From assembly GCA_024364735.1 (NCBI GenBank), contig JAGFNQ010008779.1:34717-98716 (forward strand): a stretch of 64,000 nucleotides of DNA. The letters run 5' to 3'. The translations under genes were made by a program, and so were the position numbers. Shown piece after piece: positions 33,668 to 45,699 of this stretch (position 1 is its first letter; each line of letters starts with the position of its first letter). The DNA is from Boesenbergia rotunda (Eukaryota; Streptophyta; Magnoliopsida; Zingiberales; Zingiberaceae). The notes below the pieces were generated by a model, which was given only the letters and a program-made list of their open reading frames with translations, had not been told where the DNA came from and ran no database searches.

Positions 33668-34400
33668 GAAATTCAATTCATCATAATTCTTTCAAGGGGA
33701 GCACCAATATACATGGCCGCAGACACAAACCAACACAATTGGTTCCGTCCAATATCAATATTACCCCACTTTCAAATTTGACCAGTTGTGAGTTTCAGCT
33801 TTTATTAATTTTTTTACCATAGGTATATATTGCTATTCGTTATTCATATACTATTCAAATCAAATGTTTAATGAGTTCAAACACATGAAAATGAACCTGA
33901 CAATGAAACTGTAGAGTTGGTAGGTCAATGTATATATCTTTGCATGTCTTTATCTATCTATTGTAACTTCACTCATACCACCCCACATTGTCATTTCATC
34001 TTCCCTTATATGCGTGACACAATTTTTAATTTCACTTAATATCATTTAACATTATCGAATTATTACTTCACACATATTAAATTATCATTTCTCTATGCAT
34101 TTAGGCTCTTTTGCAGGACATTCAACTCAGCATATTCCTTTCACACGGAGCAACATTATATATGGCGATGAAAACATCTTCACCGAATGTACACCAACTA
34201 TAATTCCGGATGTACATGTTAAAAGGAACTCAAGACAATTAGTTCAGTCCAATATCAATAGAACTCCATTTTCAAATTTAACTAATTGTAAGTTCTACAT
34301 TTCAATGATCTTTTTGTATCGATAGTCTATATTGTTAGTCATCATTAATTCATATACTACTGACATCAAATGTTTATTGAGGTTTACATTTGTTTTTTTT
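33668..34400 (+). repeat. Duplicated exon-intron unit in the RepHel N-terminal region
   Basis: Exons 33668-33787 and 34117-34287 share GTCCAATATCAATA and the ending CAAATTTRACYARTTGT, and the introns after them share TTCATATACTA and CAAATGTTTA. The second copy has an extra 51 bp of coding sequence (TGTACACCAACTATAATTCC region). This is tandem exon duplication within a low-constraint part. Confidence 0.7.
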
Positions 34401-37400
34401 AGGCCAAACAGATAGAAATGACAATTTCACAAATTTACCTACTAGAGACATCCTAGAAAATCCATTTCCATCACAAGTCAGTCCACAAAGCTCGCCCATT
34501 ACATCAAAGTAATTACTTACAGTCATTCATTCTTTATGTTTTTTATCATGTCAAATATAACTTATACATCAATTTCCCTTACAAATCTTTTTTTTCTAAA
34601 ATCATATCAGATATCCACTAAAATCAGGGAAGCATGTCATTCAAAGTTCAAAGGTTATCAATTCAATTTGCAAACATCCATCTGAACTTCTAAAGGATTC
34701 AGATGTATTAGATCATAATGTTCCAGAAGTTTTAGATAACTCAGAGGTTTTAGAATGCAATCACGCAGATCCATTAGCCGATTATGAAGGTTATGTTTCT
34801 CACATTTTAATCTAGCAATTAATAAGTATGCTTGATTAAAACCTGTTTCATGTATGTTTTTCAACCTGCAACATTTTCCTTTTGCAGTTGATAATTCCTT
34901 TGATGATTCCCATTTGGAAGCAAAATTTTATGACTATGCTTTACAATTTGAACCAAATGTGCCAGGTAAATTTCACATAAACTTATACATTATGTATATT
35001 GATAACATACATTAAACGCAACAACATTTCTTACTATTTACGTAAATGACTATAAAAGCCTTATCAGAATTAACCCCTAATGAGATTTGGTCATTTTTCT
35101 ATTGCAGTATTTTCTGATCAAGAACATGATAATGGTAACTTTTTTTTTAATTATTGTCAACAAGTTTTATAACCATGATTGCAAATTATATGTTACTTAC
35201 AACGTTATATCTTCATTTTGTAGATACTTGGGACATTGGATACCCTATTCATGAATGCCAATTCTGCAAAGCAATGATGTGGTCTGATGAACAACTTGCA
35301 AAAAGTAAGAATCTCTTACGGCCAAGATTTTCTCTCTGTTGCATGGAAGGTAAAGTCAAACTTCCATTATTGTCCAAACCACCACAAATCTTACAAGATC
35401 TCCATAGCAATACAGATAATAGAAGCAAATATTTTTTAAAGAATATCAGAGCTTTCAATGGCATGTTTAGTTTCACCTCTATGGCTGGAAAAGTTGATCG
35501 TCAAATAAACAATGGAACGGCTCCACCAATTTTTCTTCTTGGTGGCCAAAATTATCAAAGTATTGGCAGTTTGCTTCCACCAGATAATCTTAAACCAAAG
35601 TTTGCTCAACTTTACATCTATGACACAGAAAATGAGCTTAATAATAGACTACACACTGTCAGGTAAATCTCGGCACTTGAAACTATTCTTTTTTATGTCA
35701 TTTCTATATAGCTGAGTTGTATTCCCCTATCTATTAAGTTTTTTTTAACCCCTATATTACATGTTATTCATTTGCATTATATACAGGAATATGCATGAGA
35801 TACAAAATGAAGATTATGAAATTGTCTCAATCTTGAAGAACATGATTGACAGACACAACACACTTGCAAAGTCATTCAGATATGCAAGAGATAGATACGA
35901 AAGTGGAGATTTCTCAGAACTAAAGTTAAAGTTGATAAGAAAAAGACATAAAGATGGTAGAACTTATAATTTGCCATCTGCTTCTGAAGTGGCTGCTTTA
36001 ATTGTTGGAGATATTGATCAACTTGGTGGAGAAAGAGACATTATTGTCGAAACGAAATCTAAAAGGCTGCAACGATTGGATGTCCTACATCCAATGTATC
36101 TACCTATGCAATATCCTTTGCTTTTTCCATATGGGGAAGATGGTTTCAGACCTGACATTCCAACAGCTAATTTAGTGTCAGGTAGAGCTAATAAGAAGAT
36201 GTCAACAATAAGTCTGAGAGAATTTTTTGCTTATAGAATACAAGATAGAGTTGATGAATCTCCTATTTTAATGCAATCAAAGAGACTTTTTCAACAATTC
36301 CTGGTCGATGCATACACAATGGTTGAATCTGAGAGACTAAGGTATTTTCGGTTCAACCAACCAAAATTAAGAATTCATAACTACAAAGGCTTGCATGAGT
36401 GCCTTTTACGAGGGGAGCTAGTTGCTGCAGCAACGGGACAACGAATTATCCTACCAAGTTCATTTACTGGAGGTCCTCGATATATGTTCAACAATTGCAA
36501 GGATGCATTTGCGATTTGTAAATATGCAGGATATCCAAGCTATTTTATTACCATGACATATAATCCAGATTGGAAAGAAATTAGAAGATTTGTCAAGAAA
36601 AGGTTATTAAACCCAGAAGATCGTCCAGATATTCTATGTAGAGTCTTCAAAATTAAACTTGATGCCTTAATCAAGGATTTAAAGGATGGGAATATATTTG
36701 GCAAAATATTAGGATGTAAGTTGATTTTTAATCTTTTTCATTTCTCACTTTTTTTTCTCTTAACTCACTGATACATAAAATCATACACATAATATTCATA
36801 TTTTTTTATTTTCAGATGTATGTACAGTGGAGTTTCAAAAACGAGGACTTCCACATGCACATATACTTCTATTCATGCATCCTGAATTCAAGCCTCAAAC
36901 TCCAGATGACATTGATCGATTTATTTCAACTGAAATTCCGGATCAACATGAGCAACCAAAATTATTTACTGCAGTAGAAAAATTCATGGTTCACGGGCCT
37001 TGTGGTTTCCATAATACAAACTCTCCATGCATGAAAAATGGTAGATGTGTAAAACACTACCCAAAGGAATTCAGGCAAAGGACTATTATTGATGATGGTG
37101 GCTTCCCAAGATATAGAAGAAGAGATAATGGGAGAACAATACAAAAAAAGAATTGCATCCTAGACAACTCATACATCGTTCCTTATAATGCAAGCTTACT
37201 CTTAAAGTATGGTTGTCATATCAATGTTGAGTACACATGTCAAACAAGCTCAATCAAATATTTGTTCAAGTATATTCACAAAGGAAATGATCGGGTCACT
37301 GCCACTATATCTAATGGAGCTAACACTAATCAAACAAGTCAAGTTGTTGATGAAATTCGCAATTACTATGATTGCAGATATATATCAGCGTGTGAGGCTA

Positions 37401-38220
37401 CATGGAGAATATTTGGATTTGAAATTCAAATAAAGGAGCCCGCTGTCATAAGACTCACATTTCATCTTCAAAATGACCAACCTGTGGTTTATAAAGACTC
37501 TACATCTATTCAAGATGTAGTTAACAAAGCAGCAGATCGGCAGACAATGTTTTTAGGTTGGATGGAAGCAAATAGAACTTTTGATTATGCAAGGAGTCTA
37601 ACATATTCAGAGTTTCCAACCAAGTTTGTTTGGAAAGAAGATTGTTCAAAGTGGATGCCTCGAAAACAAGGGTTTTCTATTGGGAGACTAACTCATGTGC
37701 CTGTAGGAAATGGAGAAGATTATTATCTTAGGCTACTCCTAAATATTCAAAAAGGATGCATGAGCTATAGTGATATTAGAACTGTTGAAGGCAAGACCTA
37801 TGATTCTTTCAAAGATGCATGCTTTGCCCTTGGTTTGTTACAAGATGATAAAGAATTTGTAGATGCAATTAAAAAAGCTAGCTCTTGGGCATCAGCTACA
37901 TATGTAAGAAGACTTTTTGCAATACTTTTAATTTCCAACAATATTTCAAGACCAGAACATGTTTGGGAGAGTTGTTGGATAGAACTTTCAGACGATATTC
38001 TATATAGGCAAAGATGCATGTTGGACATTAATGGTAAGAACATTATAATAAACAACCTTTTTCATAACTCTAATGCATATTAATACTATTGTTATTATTT
38101 TGTGCAGATTTAATTCTAACAGATGATGAGGTGAAAAACATAGCACTGGGTGATATAGAGGAGATAATGCAATCAAGTGGAAAATCATTGAAAGACTACC
38201 CACCAATGCCAATACCATCT

Positions 38221-38360
38221 GAATCTGATTTTTCCCATTTTCAAGATAGGTTGTTACATTATGAGTTTAATTTTAATATAAATACATTCTCAATCTAATT
38301 TTTTCTATTTTCATAACAGGTTGATACATGAAGAGTTGAATTTTGATAGAAATGCATTAA
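38221..38360 (+). repeat. 70-bp tandem duplication that creates a RepHel intron
   Basis: 38221-38290 and 38291-38360 match at 54 of 70 bases by hand count. The intron 38250-38319 is exactly 70 bp and runs from the AGGT of copy 1 to the AGGT of copy 2. Confidence 0.85.
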
Positions 38361-39842
38361 CTGGGACTCTAAATAACATGTTAAAGACAATAACGGATGA
38401 ACAAAAGGTGGCATATGAACAAATTATCCAAGCTGTATATAGGAACAGAGGTGGATTTTTCTTTTTATATGGACATGGTGGAACAGGGAAAATATTCATT
38501 TGGAATTTATTATCGGCAGCAATCTGTTCCAAAGGAGACATTGTCTTGAATGTGGCCTCTAGCGGTATTGCATCCTTACTTCTTCCAAATGGCAGGACTG
38601 CCCATTCAAGATTCAAGATACCATTGAATATAAATGAAGATTCATCATGTAATATCAAACAAGGTACCCCTCATGCAAAATTATTAAGCAAGACAAAGTT
38701 GATAATTTGGGATGAAGCTCCAATGGTCAGCAAGTATTGCTATGAAGCTTTAGACAAATGCCTCAAGGATATTCTCAGGTATAGTCCATCATACAACCCA
38801 AACTTACCTTTTGGAGGATTGGTTGTTGTATTAGGAGGTGATTTTAGACAAATATTGCCAGTCATACCAAAGGGAACAAGACAAGATGTAGTTCATGTGA
38901 CAATTAATTCTTCATATCTTTGGCAACATTGTCATATTTTGCACCTGACAACAAACATGAGACTTTCTATAGCAGCGAATAATTCGAATCAATATGAAAT
39001 AAAAGAATTTGGTGAATGGTTATTGAAAGTTGGTGATGGATTCATTGGAGACCGCACTGATGGGGAGTCTGAGATTCAACTGCCATCTGATATAGTAATT
39101 CCTGATTCTGAAGAAGCATTTGATCTGTTAATCAATTTTGTTTATCCTAACCTCATTCAAAACATTTCATCTAGAGATTACTTCAAAGATAGGACCATTT
39201 TAGCTCCTACATTAGACATTGTCCATGAAGTTAACACTTATCTGATGTCCCTGATTCCAGGAGATGAAAAGGTTTATTTGAGTTCAGACTCAATTTGCTT
39301 GGAAGAGGGCAATTTAGAAAGCGAATTAGATGCATTTGGTCCAGAGATGTTGAATGGCATAAATTGTTCAGGTTTGCCTCCACATAAACTCATTCTTAAG
39401 ATAGGAGTTCCAGTGATTCTTTTAAGAAACATAGACCAATCAAAGCCTTTGCAATGGGACGCGACTACAAATTAGAAGATTGGGAAATCATGTTATAGAA
39501 TGTGAAGTTCTTACAGGGAATAGAATCGGCCAGATTGCTTTGATTCCAAGAATGACTATGGTACCAAGCAATGATGTCATTCCTATTAAATTTCAAAGAA
39601 GGCAATTCCCTTTGATAGTTTCTTTTGCTATGACAATTAATAAGTCTCAAGGTCAAACTCTATCTTCTGTTGGGTTATATTTACCAAGGGCTGTATTTAC
39701 ACATGGACAACTATATGTAGCCTTTTCAAGAGTTAAAAGCAAAAGAGGTTTGAAGGTTCTTATTCGGAATCATGAAGGACTTTCAGAAAATAGCACAATT
39801 AATGTTGTTTATAGAGAAATTTTCAACAATTTGAGATGTTAA

Positions 39843-41230
39843 GGTATGTATTCGTTCAATCTATTTCATTTAACAACATCCTACTTTTGTTATTTAACTG
39901 CTAGAGAGAGATTCCCAGGATGGTATCAGATAATAATCCTGGACAGCAGAGCTGTCACTCTGATGAGCACTTTAGAAGATTTCCTTTATTGTCCTTTTAA
40001 TTTCGTTAAGAAAGCAAAATGCACTATCTTTTATTAAATAATTGGAAACATGTCATAAGTTAACCCACTAACACATTCGGTTTTTGGAAAGCCAGTGTTA
40101 TATATATTTGTTGACTCAACTATGTGCATGATGGTCTTACAATTCCTATCAACATATTATGTTTCTTCATCATTTTCATGTAGGTATCTGGATGGAAGTG
40201 CTCGCTTTTATCGACAAACAATACTCTTGTCTTCTTTTCTTATTTCAGGTTCTGAGAAGTTTTCACTTCTTTTTTGTATTATAAATGAATGAATAATTAT
40301 GCTCATGTGCATTGGTATAATACAACTTATTCCATCATTACTTGATTCTGTAAATGATGATATCCATATCTTTCTCACAAGCTTTTCGTGTCTTAACACA
40401 GTTCGTTGTATCTTGAGTGCATTATATGATATTTTATTCTTCCATTTTGGCTTCTGTTTTTTACTTTCAATAGTACTGTCCCTTCATACTCTTTAAACAA
40501 ACTAGTGATAATTTCAGCAAAAGGATAATGTTGACTAACACTTAGCATGTTTCAAGGTGAAATATATCTTTGGTATATTTAGATGGAGGTGATTTATGGA
40601 CATTGAAATTGGCCATGGGAATGCTCATGCACATTGGAAATGTGTTTTGGGTCATTCAAGTACAACCACTTCGTTAATGTCCTTGTCATTACAACTTACA
40701 AGTTCACTAATGAATTGCAACAGCGCATGTATTTTGTCATGTGTACTCAAGCTGGCAAGCAAAGCAGAAATTTTTTAGTTACTATTTTTAACAAGAAATT
40801 GGATGAGATGTTTTATGCAATCTTCATCCTAAAGTTTGCTGCATCCCTTTTTGGGTTACTTTCTTTTTATGTTGCTTGATTTTTATGCTGATGTTTTTGC
40901 ATAATTGACTAATATATTACAGTCTTCCTATTTTATTAACCATAAAGTAGATTCTTTATATTTATTGGGCATTTGAGCTAAGTATTCAAGGATTTTTTTT
41001 CTTTGTCCTTTGTTGATTAATGTGATTAATGAAATTGAATTTTGTCATCTAATCGTTACTGATTTTGATTTCAGATATGAACGCTTTATTTAGTCGACTT
41101 TGTCTAAATTATGAGGGGAAGGTAACTGAAATGTTCTTTTTTTTTTTGGTTGCATTTATGATGCTATTGACACTTACTTGACACGTTACAGATTAAGTTA
41201 ATCAGTGAGTACGAAGGTGTTCTTCCTAAG
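39843..41230 (+). other. Helitron 3' segment without recognised genes
   Basis: A/T-rich sequence with short open frames (for example 40596-40879) but no family signal. Polypyrimidine/AG sites suggest more fragments of captured introns, possibly of the SYLF gene that follows. Confidence 0.35.
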
Positions 41231-41261
41231 ATATTGCTTCCAGTACGGCAGGTTTGTTGTG

Positions 41262-41887
41262 GTTTAGCCTTCGTTGTGCACTTTAGTCTGGTGGTCTTAA
41301 GTGCGCTGGTCTTAGTGCTGCAGCAGGGCCTATTGGTAGAGTCTTGGAAGCAGATCTCCGAGCCGGAGATAAAGGGTCAGGCATGTGTTATACTCACAGT
41401 TGCACCAAAGGTAACTACGTTGCAAGAAAGATTTGATAGACTTATTCATCTTCTGCTCTTCCTGCTGAATTGTGCCATATGATTGTATTTATTATATATT
41501 TGGAATCTTCCTGATATACTTCCCTAATTTGGATTTCTTGTCATGTGCAAATCATACTTGGACAAATATTAATCAGCATTGAAATTAATTCTGTTCGAAT
41601 AGTAAAACTGGTTCTTACACCTTGAATATGATCATGTATGATAATGTCTTGTGCACAGTTTCATATTCAATGGTTAATGCGTTCCATTTTGCTGTAAAAC
41701 AGGTGCTTTTCTTGGAGTTTCACTCGAAGGCAACGTGGTTGCGACCCGTCTTGATGCTAATACACGCTTTTATGGCGACCCTTATCTTAGTACTACTGAC
41801 ATACTTCTGGGGACAGTAGATCCGCCCAAAGCTGCTTTACCTTTGTACGCTGCACTGGACGATCTATTTTCTGCAGTCGAATGCTAG
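41262..41887 (+). pseudogene. Captured SYLF (Ysc84/DUF500) domain gene fragment
   Basis: Two exons: about 41262-41410 and 41703-41887 (stop TAG). In the frame after 41310 exon A encodes AGPIGRVLEADLRAGDKG and CYTHSCTK. It joins in phase at GT-AG to exon B, GAFLGVSLEGNVVATR… GDPYLSTTDILLGTVDPPK. These are signature blocks of SYLF proteins, lipid-binding factors often linked to FYVE/RING fingers. Upstream, HFSL should run straight into GAGLSAAAGP, but an 11-bp insertion (TGGTCTTAAGT at about 41292) shifts the frame. The N-terminal half is missing. Retention of an intron indicates DNA-level capture, as expected of Helitrons. Confidence 0.75.
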
Positions 41888-42372
41888 CGTTCATGTGTCT
41901 AATTGTCTAAATAAAACTCCCTTGTGCTATTAAATATGCACTAAAAAGTATTTGATGATAAAACCTTTCATTTAACCTCAAAGAGAATGATGGATACTGT
42001 CATGAATAGGAGCAGGATGAAGTCTCTGTACAGTTTGTACATTCGTGAAAAAAAAATGTTTATGGCTCGATGAACTTGCAAAGGTTTGTTCACTGACTAA
42101 TTTGATACCAATAAATTTGGAATTGATTCTCAACTGGTGTGAAATAGTCTCAATTGTTTTTGGAATGCGCTGTGGTGGTTCAGCGAAGTTTTTTTTTTTA
42201 ATTTATCTCATTTTAAAAATCAAATTTTAATAAAAATTGAAAAAATCAAATTGATAAAATATTAACTAATTCTTTTGAAAATTAAATTAATCAATTTTTT
42301 AAATAATCATGAAATTATGACAAATTTAATCAAAAAACAAATTTATCAGTTTGTTTTTTATTTTAACTAATG

Positions 42373-42396
42373 TAATACCCGTGCGATGCACGGAAA
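42373..42396 (-). repeat. Helitron-type 3' terminus in reverse orientation
   Basis: A 24-bp sequence beginning TAATACCCGTGCGATGCACG, a perfect inverted copy of 42986-43009. Read on the minus strand it is followed by CATTAG|T, near the CTAG end. Confidence 0.6.
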
Positions 42397-42985
42397 TCTT
42401 TCGTGATATTTATATATTGAGAGATTTCTTCTTCAAAAATTTAATTTGAAAGAAATTAACATTCTGCATATTAGGATTTTGCTCCTATCCATTGCAGAAA
42501 CTACAAGGAAATATTTTGTTCTCATAAAACATAATTCATTACATAGAAGCTGCTAAATGGAAGAATGAGCACACCATATAAAACAACAGGGTTGATCACT
42601 ACATTATCATCAGTTATTAAGCAAACGATTCGATTTTGCATCATCATTCTCTGCAAAAGGTCAAAGATGAAAATAAGCTGGTTACAGACTCGAACCATTT
42701 CATAATTCAATCATCTGTAAACCAGTGCATCATTTTTCCCAACTGAATGAATATGACCTAGCATGTACTGGTGAAGATATCGACTTTCCGATATATTAGC
42801 TGAGGAAATTATGTCCCATAGCCACCTCGGTCTCCCAGAATAAAAAAGTAATCTATTTTATTATATTGACATGAATGTATGCATGATGTAATAAAATTAC
42901 AATTCATTTAAATTTTTCATTTAACAATAAAAATTGTCATATATATATATATATTATGGCTAAATATTATTTTAATTGTGTAAAA
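42397..42985. other. Sequence between the inverted Helitron-type termini
   Basis: About 590 bp, A/T-rich, without a gene. It could be a small non-autonomous Helitron on the minus strand or part of the large one. Confidence 0.4.
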
Positions 42986-43015
42986 TTTCCGTGCATCGCA
43001 CGGGTATTACACTAG
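42986..43015 (+). other. Helitron 3' terminus (hairpin plus CTAG)
   Basis: Hairpin CCGTGC-ATC-GCACGG followed by GTATTACA and CTAG (43012-43015), next base T. This matches the Helitron rule of a short hairpin about 10 bp before CTRR and insertion 5' of T. Confidence 0.75.
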
Positions 43016-43383
43016 TTATCTTTATAAAACAAAATATGAATCAGGTAACAGACAAATTGAACCTGAGGTGATCGACCCGGTCCCACAGAAGTTTCCCACC
43101 GGTCACCAGGGTAAATCGGGAAGCGTTCACGGTGGCCAGTCTAGAAGCCCAGCGTCCCAGGGTTCGTGCCCCATTTGGAGGAAAAATTTTTGTAAAATGC
43201 ACCGTAGCTGGGGATCGAAAGTAAATAATTATCTTTATAGGAGAGCTTTGGAGTAGTCAAATGTAGACATTTTTCTTCTCTTTGAACCTTTGGAATTTTG
43301 TAGACAACGGAAAGTACAAAGCCTCAACTAGCAATGATAAAGATTATGAAAAGTTACTAAAAGATATAAAAAAATAGGGGACA
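43016..43383. other. Unassigned sequence between Helitron and gypsy-type LTR
   Basis: Contains a short G/C-rich piece (43070-43210) and otherwise A/T-rich sequence ending in AAAAAAATAGGGGAC, a possible polypurine tract for the LTR that follows. No gene seen. Confidence 0.4.
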
Positions 43384-45029
43384 TGTGACCCTCGGCAGTT
43401 AATGTAGGGATACGAATCGATCCGTTGAGATTCGGGAATAGGACATGAATGACGTGTGCCATGCCTTAGGTCAGTCGAGCGATGGGCGTTGACAGTCGGA
43501 CAATTAGCTCAGTGAGTTCGCCTGATTGATACAAGTTGATGGTCCAGTCAGTCGGACTCGACGCCTACTTCGACTAGACTCGAGGGAGATATCTATGATC
43601 CCGACCTAGTTTAGGTGTAGCCTGGTCGGGCCACATGGCACCGCAGGGAGACAGATCATTGAAGGAAGGGCCTCGACAGCCCGACATGGTAGTGTAAGCC
43701 ACTCGGGTCGGGATGCCTGAGTGGGAGACCAGCCTAACACGGTCTGAAGTTGTCCCAGCGAGAGATACCGAGTGTCAAGCTTAGGGTCGCCAGGTCAACA
43801 CGCATCCAACAGCCATTCGACTCCCCTCGAGGTCTTCTACTCATGTGTCATAAGGATGAGTCGTGTTGGCCGTATCCGAGTGCCGAGTGCCCCAAATACT
43901 CGGATTGCCCAGACTCGGATTGCCCCTTGCTTAGCCCAAGTGGCATTGACTGCTTTGTGAGATCTCACTCGAGTCAGCCGGTCGGCGACCCAGCTCGAGA
44001 ATTATCGTTTTCCTTGTTGGGAACGAGATGGCTAGAGAGGGGGGGTGAATATAGCCAATCACTTCTTCTTTGAAGAGTTATCAAATTTCTGCACTTGAAG
44101 CTATTAATAGCACAGCGGAAGTATGAAAACAAAACTTGCAGAAACTTAAACCAAAACCTAACTGGCAAGATTAGCAAGATCGCTAATAAGGAGATTTTAC
44201 AAGGTTCGGGGATAACTTGCCCCTACTCTTTGGCGTGCCCTTAAGGTGGGCGATCCCTTGATCGTCGGCAGATCAAGCCCCGGTAATTACCGGATATGAA
44301 GCAACCTCCTTCTCGGTGGAGAAACCTCTCCACAGTATGTTTCAAATAAGGATATAGTTTAAGCACAAAGAAACAACAAGAAGGATCTTACTCAAACACT
44401 TAGCAAGGACAAAAACACAGCAAGCTTCCCTGAGCTCCACCCAGTGGCGATCTCACGCAAGAACCCTTCTCCGTGTCTTCCCACTGTCGGACTCCAAGCC
44501 TCTTGTCTTCTCCTTCAAGTGCTCAAGTATGATGATTGCTTTTCAATAGCTTGCTCAGAATGATTGAAGAACTCAAGAACAGCAAGCTTGATGTGGAACA
44601 CAACGCAGAAACTCAAGAGCACAAGGATCAAAATCGTTACTGAACACCACAACTCTCGTTCCTTTTGTTTCTCCGCCAAGCGACAGATGATCTCATCTCC
44701 AGCAGCCTACAGCTGCCTCACTGCCAACGCGCCAGTTATACTGAACCCTAACTAAACTTCCTGAGCTCCCTCAGCCAAGCCTCAGTCAGCAGCTTCAGTC
44801 CTGCATCCAGCCGTTGCAACCTGTGTGGAGAAAGGGACAAACCTGCTCCAAGGAAAGCTCTCTTTGACTTCTCCTTGAGTGTTTGAATCCTCTCCTGTCA
44901 CCTGAAACTCAATCAGAGTATTAGAGCACCAAATCAAGCAGCATATCAAATATCAGAGAAAAGTGGCAGCAAATCAGTTGTGTTCAGACGCGATCAGAGC
45001 GTCTGACAGTGCAGTTTGAATTAAAGTGA

Positions 45030-45690
45030 TCGGTCACCGGACCGATCAGAGAGCCTCCTGATCGGTCACCAGACCGATCAGGCTGGTTCCAGACCGATCA
45101 GGCTCCGTCCTGATCGATCCCCAACGCTCAATCAGAAATCGCGATTTCCTTGAGATTCTCCTGGACCGATCACCAGACCGATCCCAGGTAGTGGATCGTT
45201 CATCAGACCGATCCACCCTTATATTGAGCGATTTCTGAGTCTCGCAGGCTAAGCCTTCTGATCGGTCACCGGACCGATCAGGCAGCCTCCTGATCGGTCA
45301 CCAGACCGATCAGACTGGCTCCAGACCGATCAGGATCCGTCCTGATCGATCATAGAGAGGAACCTGCGACACTTGATCGTTCTCCGGAACGATCTGCACA
45401 GTGATCCTGATCGGTCACCAGACCGATCAGGAGCAGTTCAGCAAGGGAACTCAACCTCACTGCTCGCTCCCTGATCGGTCACCAGACCGATCAGGAGCCA
45501 GTCAATGGGTGAAACGCATACTCCCTGATCGGTCACCAGATCGATCAGGAGCAATACAGTAGGTTCCCAACCTCACTGTGTGCTCCCTGATCGGTCGCCC
45601 AACCGATCAGTCATCGCTGGATCGGTCACCAGACCGATCCACGAAGGAGCAGCGTGCCAGAATCCCTGATCGATCACCAGACCGATCCAG
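45030..45690. repeat. Hairpin array TGATCGGTC-ACCA-GACCGATCA, about 12 units
   Basis: Each unit has 9-bp arms around a 4-nt loop, often followed by GG and a unique spacer of 20-60 bp. Some units are degenerate. The long frame 45578-45802 is a by-product. Confidence 0.92.
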
Positions 45691-45699
45691 AGACTCAAA

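Larger units (their letters stand above)
33128..39842 (+). pseudogene. RepHel (Helitron rolling-circle transposase/helicase), disabled
   Basis: Exons with consistent phases: 33128-33247, 33348-33521, 33668-33787, 34117-34287, 34403-34508, 34611-34789, 34888-34965, 35108-35134, 35224-35662, 35787-36715, 36816-38033, 38108-38249, 38320-39842. The start is unresolved (ATG possible at 33365). N-terminal low-complexity exons lead into a Helitron N domain (about 36120-36700), then the HUH motif in EFQKRGLPHAHILLF, the two-tyrosine motif KYLFKYIHKG (about 37255), and a PIF1-type helicase: GHGGTGKI, IIWDEAPM, GGDFRQILPV, INKSQGQTL. Rep nicks and rejoins the ends; the helicase unwinds. Defects: Walker A Thr is Ile (codon 38492-38494), and a frameshift near 39450 brings a stop at 39475, with the helicase tail resuming at 39480-39842. 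Confidence 0.88.
29794..43015 (+). mobile_element. Helitron (autonomous type) with RPA, RepHel and captured SYLF fragment
   Basis: RepHel and an RPA-like gene lie in the same orientation, the standard gene set of plant Helitrons, which transpose by rolling circle. The 3' end is supported by the hairpin CCGTGCATCGCACGG followed by GTATTACACTAG|T at 43015. The 5' end is tentative: TCATATTATATTATATATTAAAA at 29794 looks like plant Helitron starts (TC…TATATATTAAA), but the preceding base is G rather than A. If both ends hold, the element is 13.2 kb. Confidence 0.55.

Noticed and set aside
40596..40879. Short open frames in the Helitron 3' part
   Set aside because: No domain or splice-consistent structure; may be intron or untranslated remains.
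41234..41482. 82-codon hydrophobic open frame
   Set aside because: It is the wrong frame of the SYLF exon; the adjacent frame encodes recognisable SYLF blocks.
43068..43256. B-box-like GGTTCGTGCCCC suggesting a SINE
   Set aside because: No matching A box at the right distance, no A-tail and no TSD visible.
45030..45690. CRISPR-like palindromic repeats with unique spacers
   Set aside because: Spacers vary widely in length, repeats are degenerate hairpins, and the whole array lies inside an LTR with a TSD; no cas-type genes.
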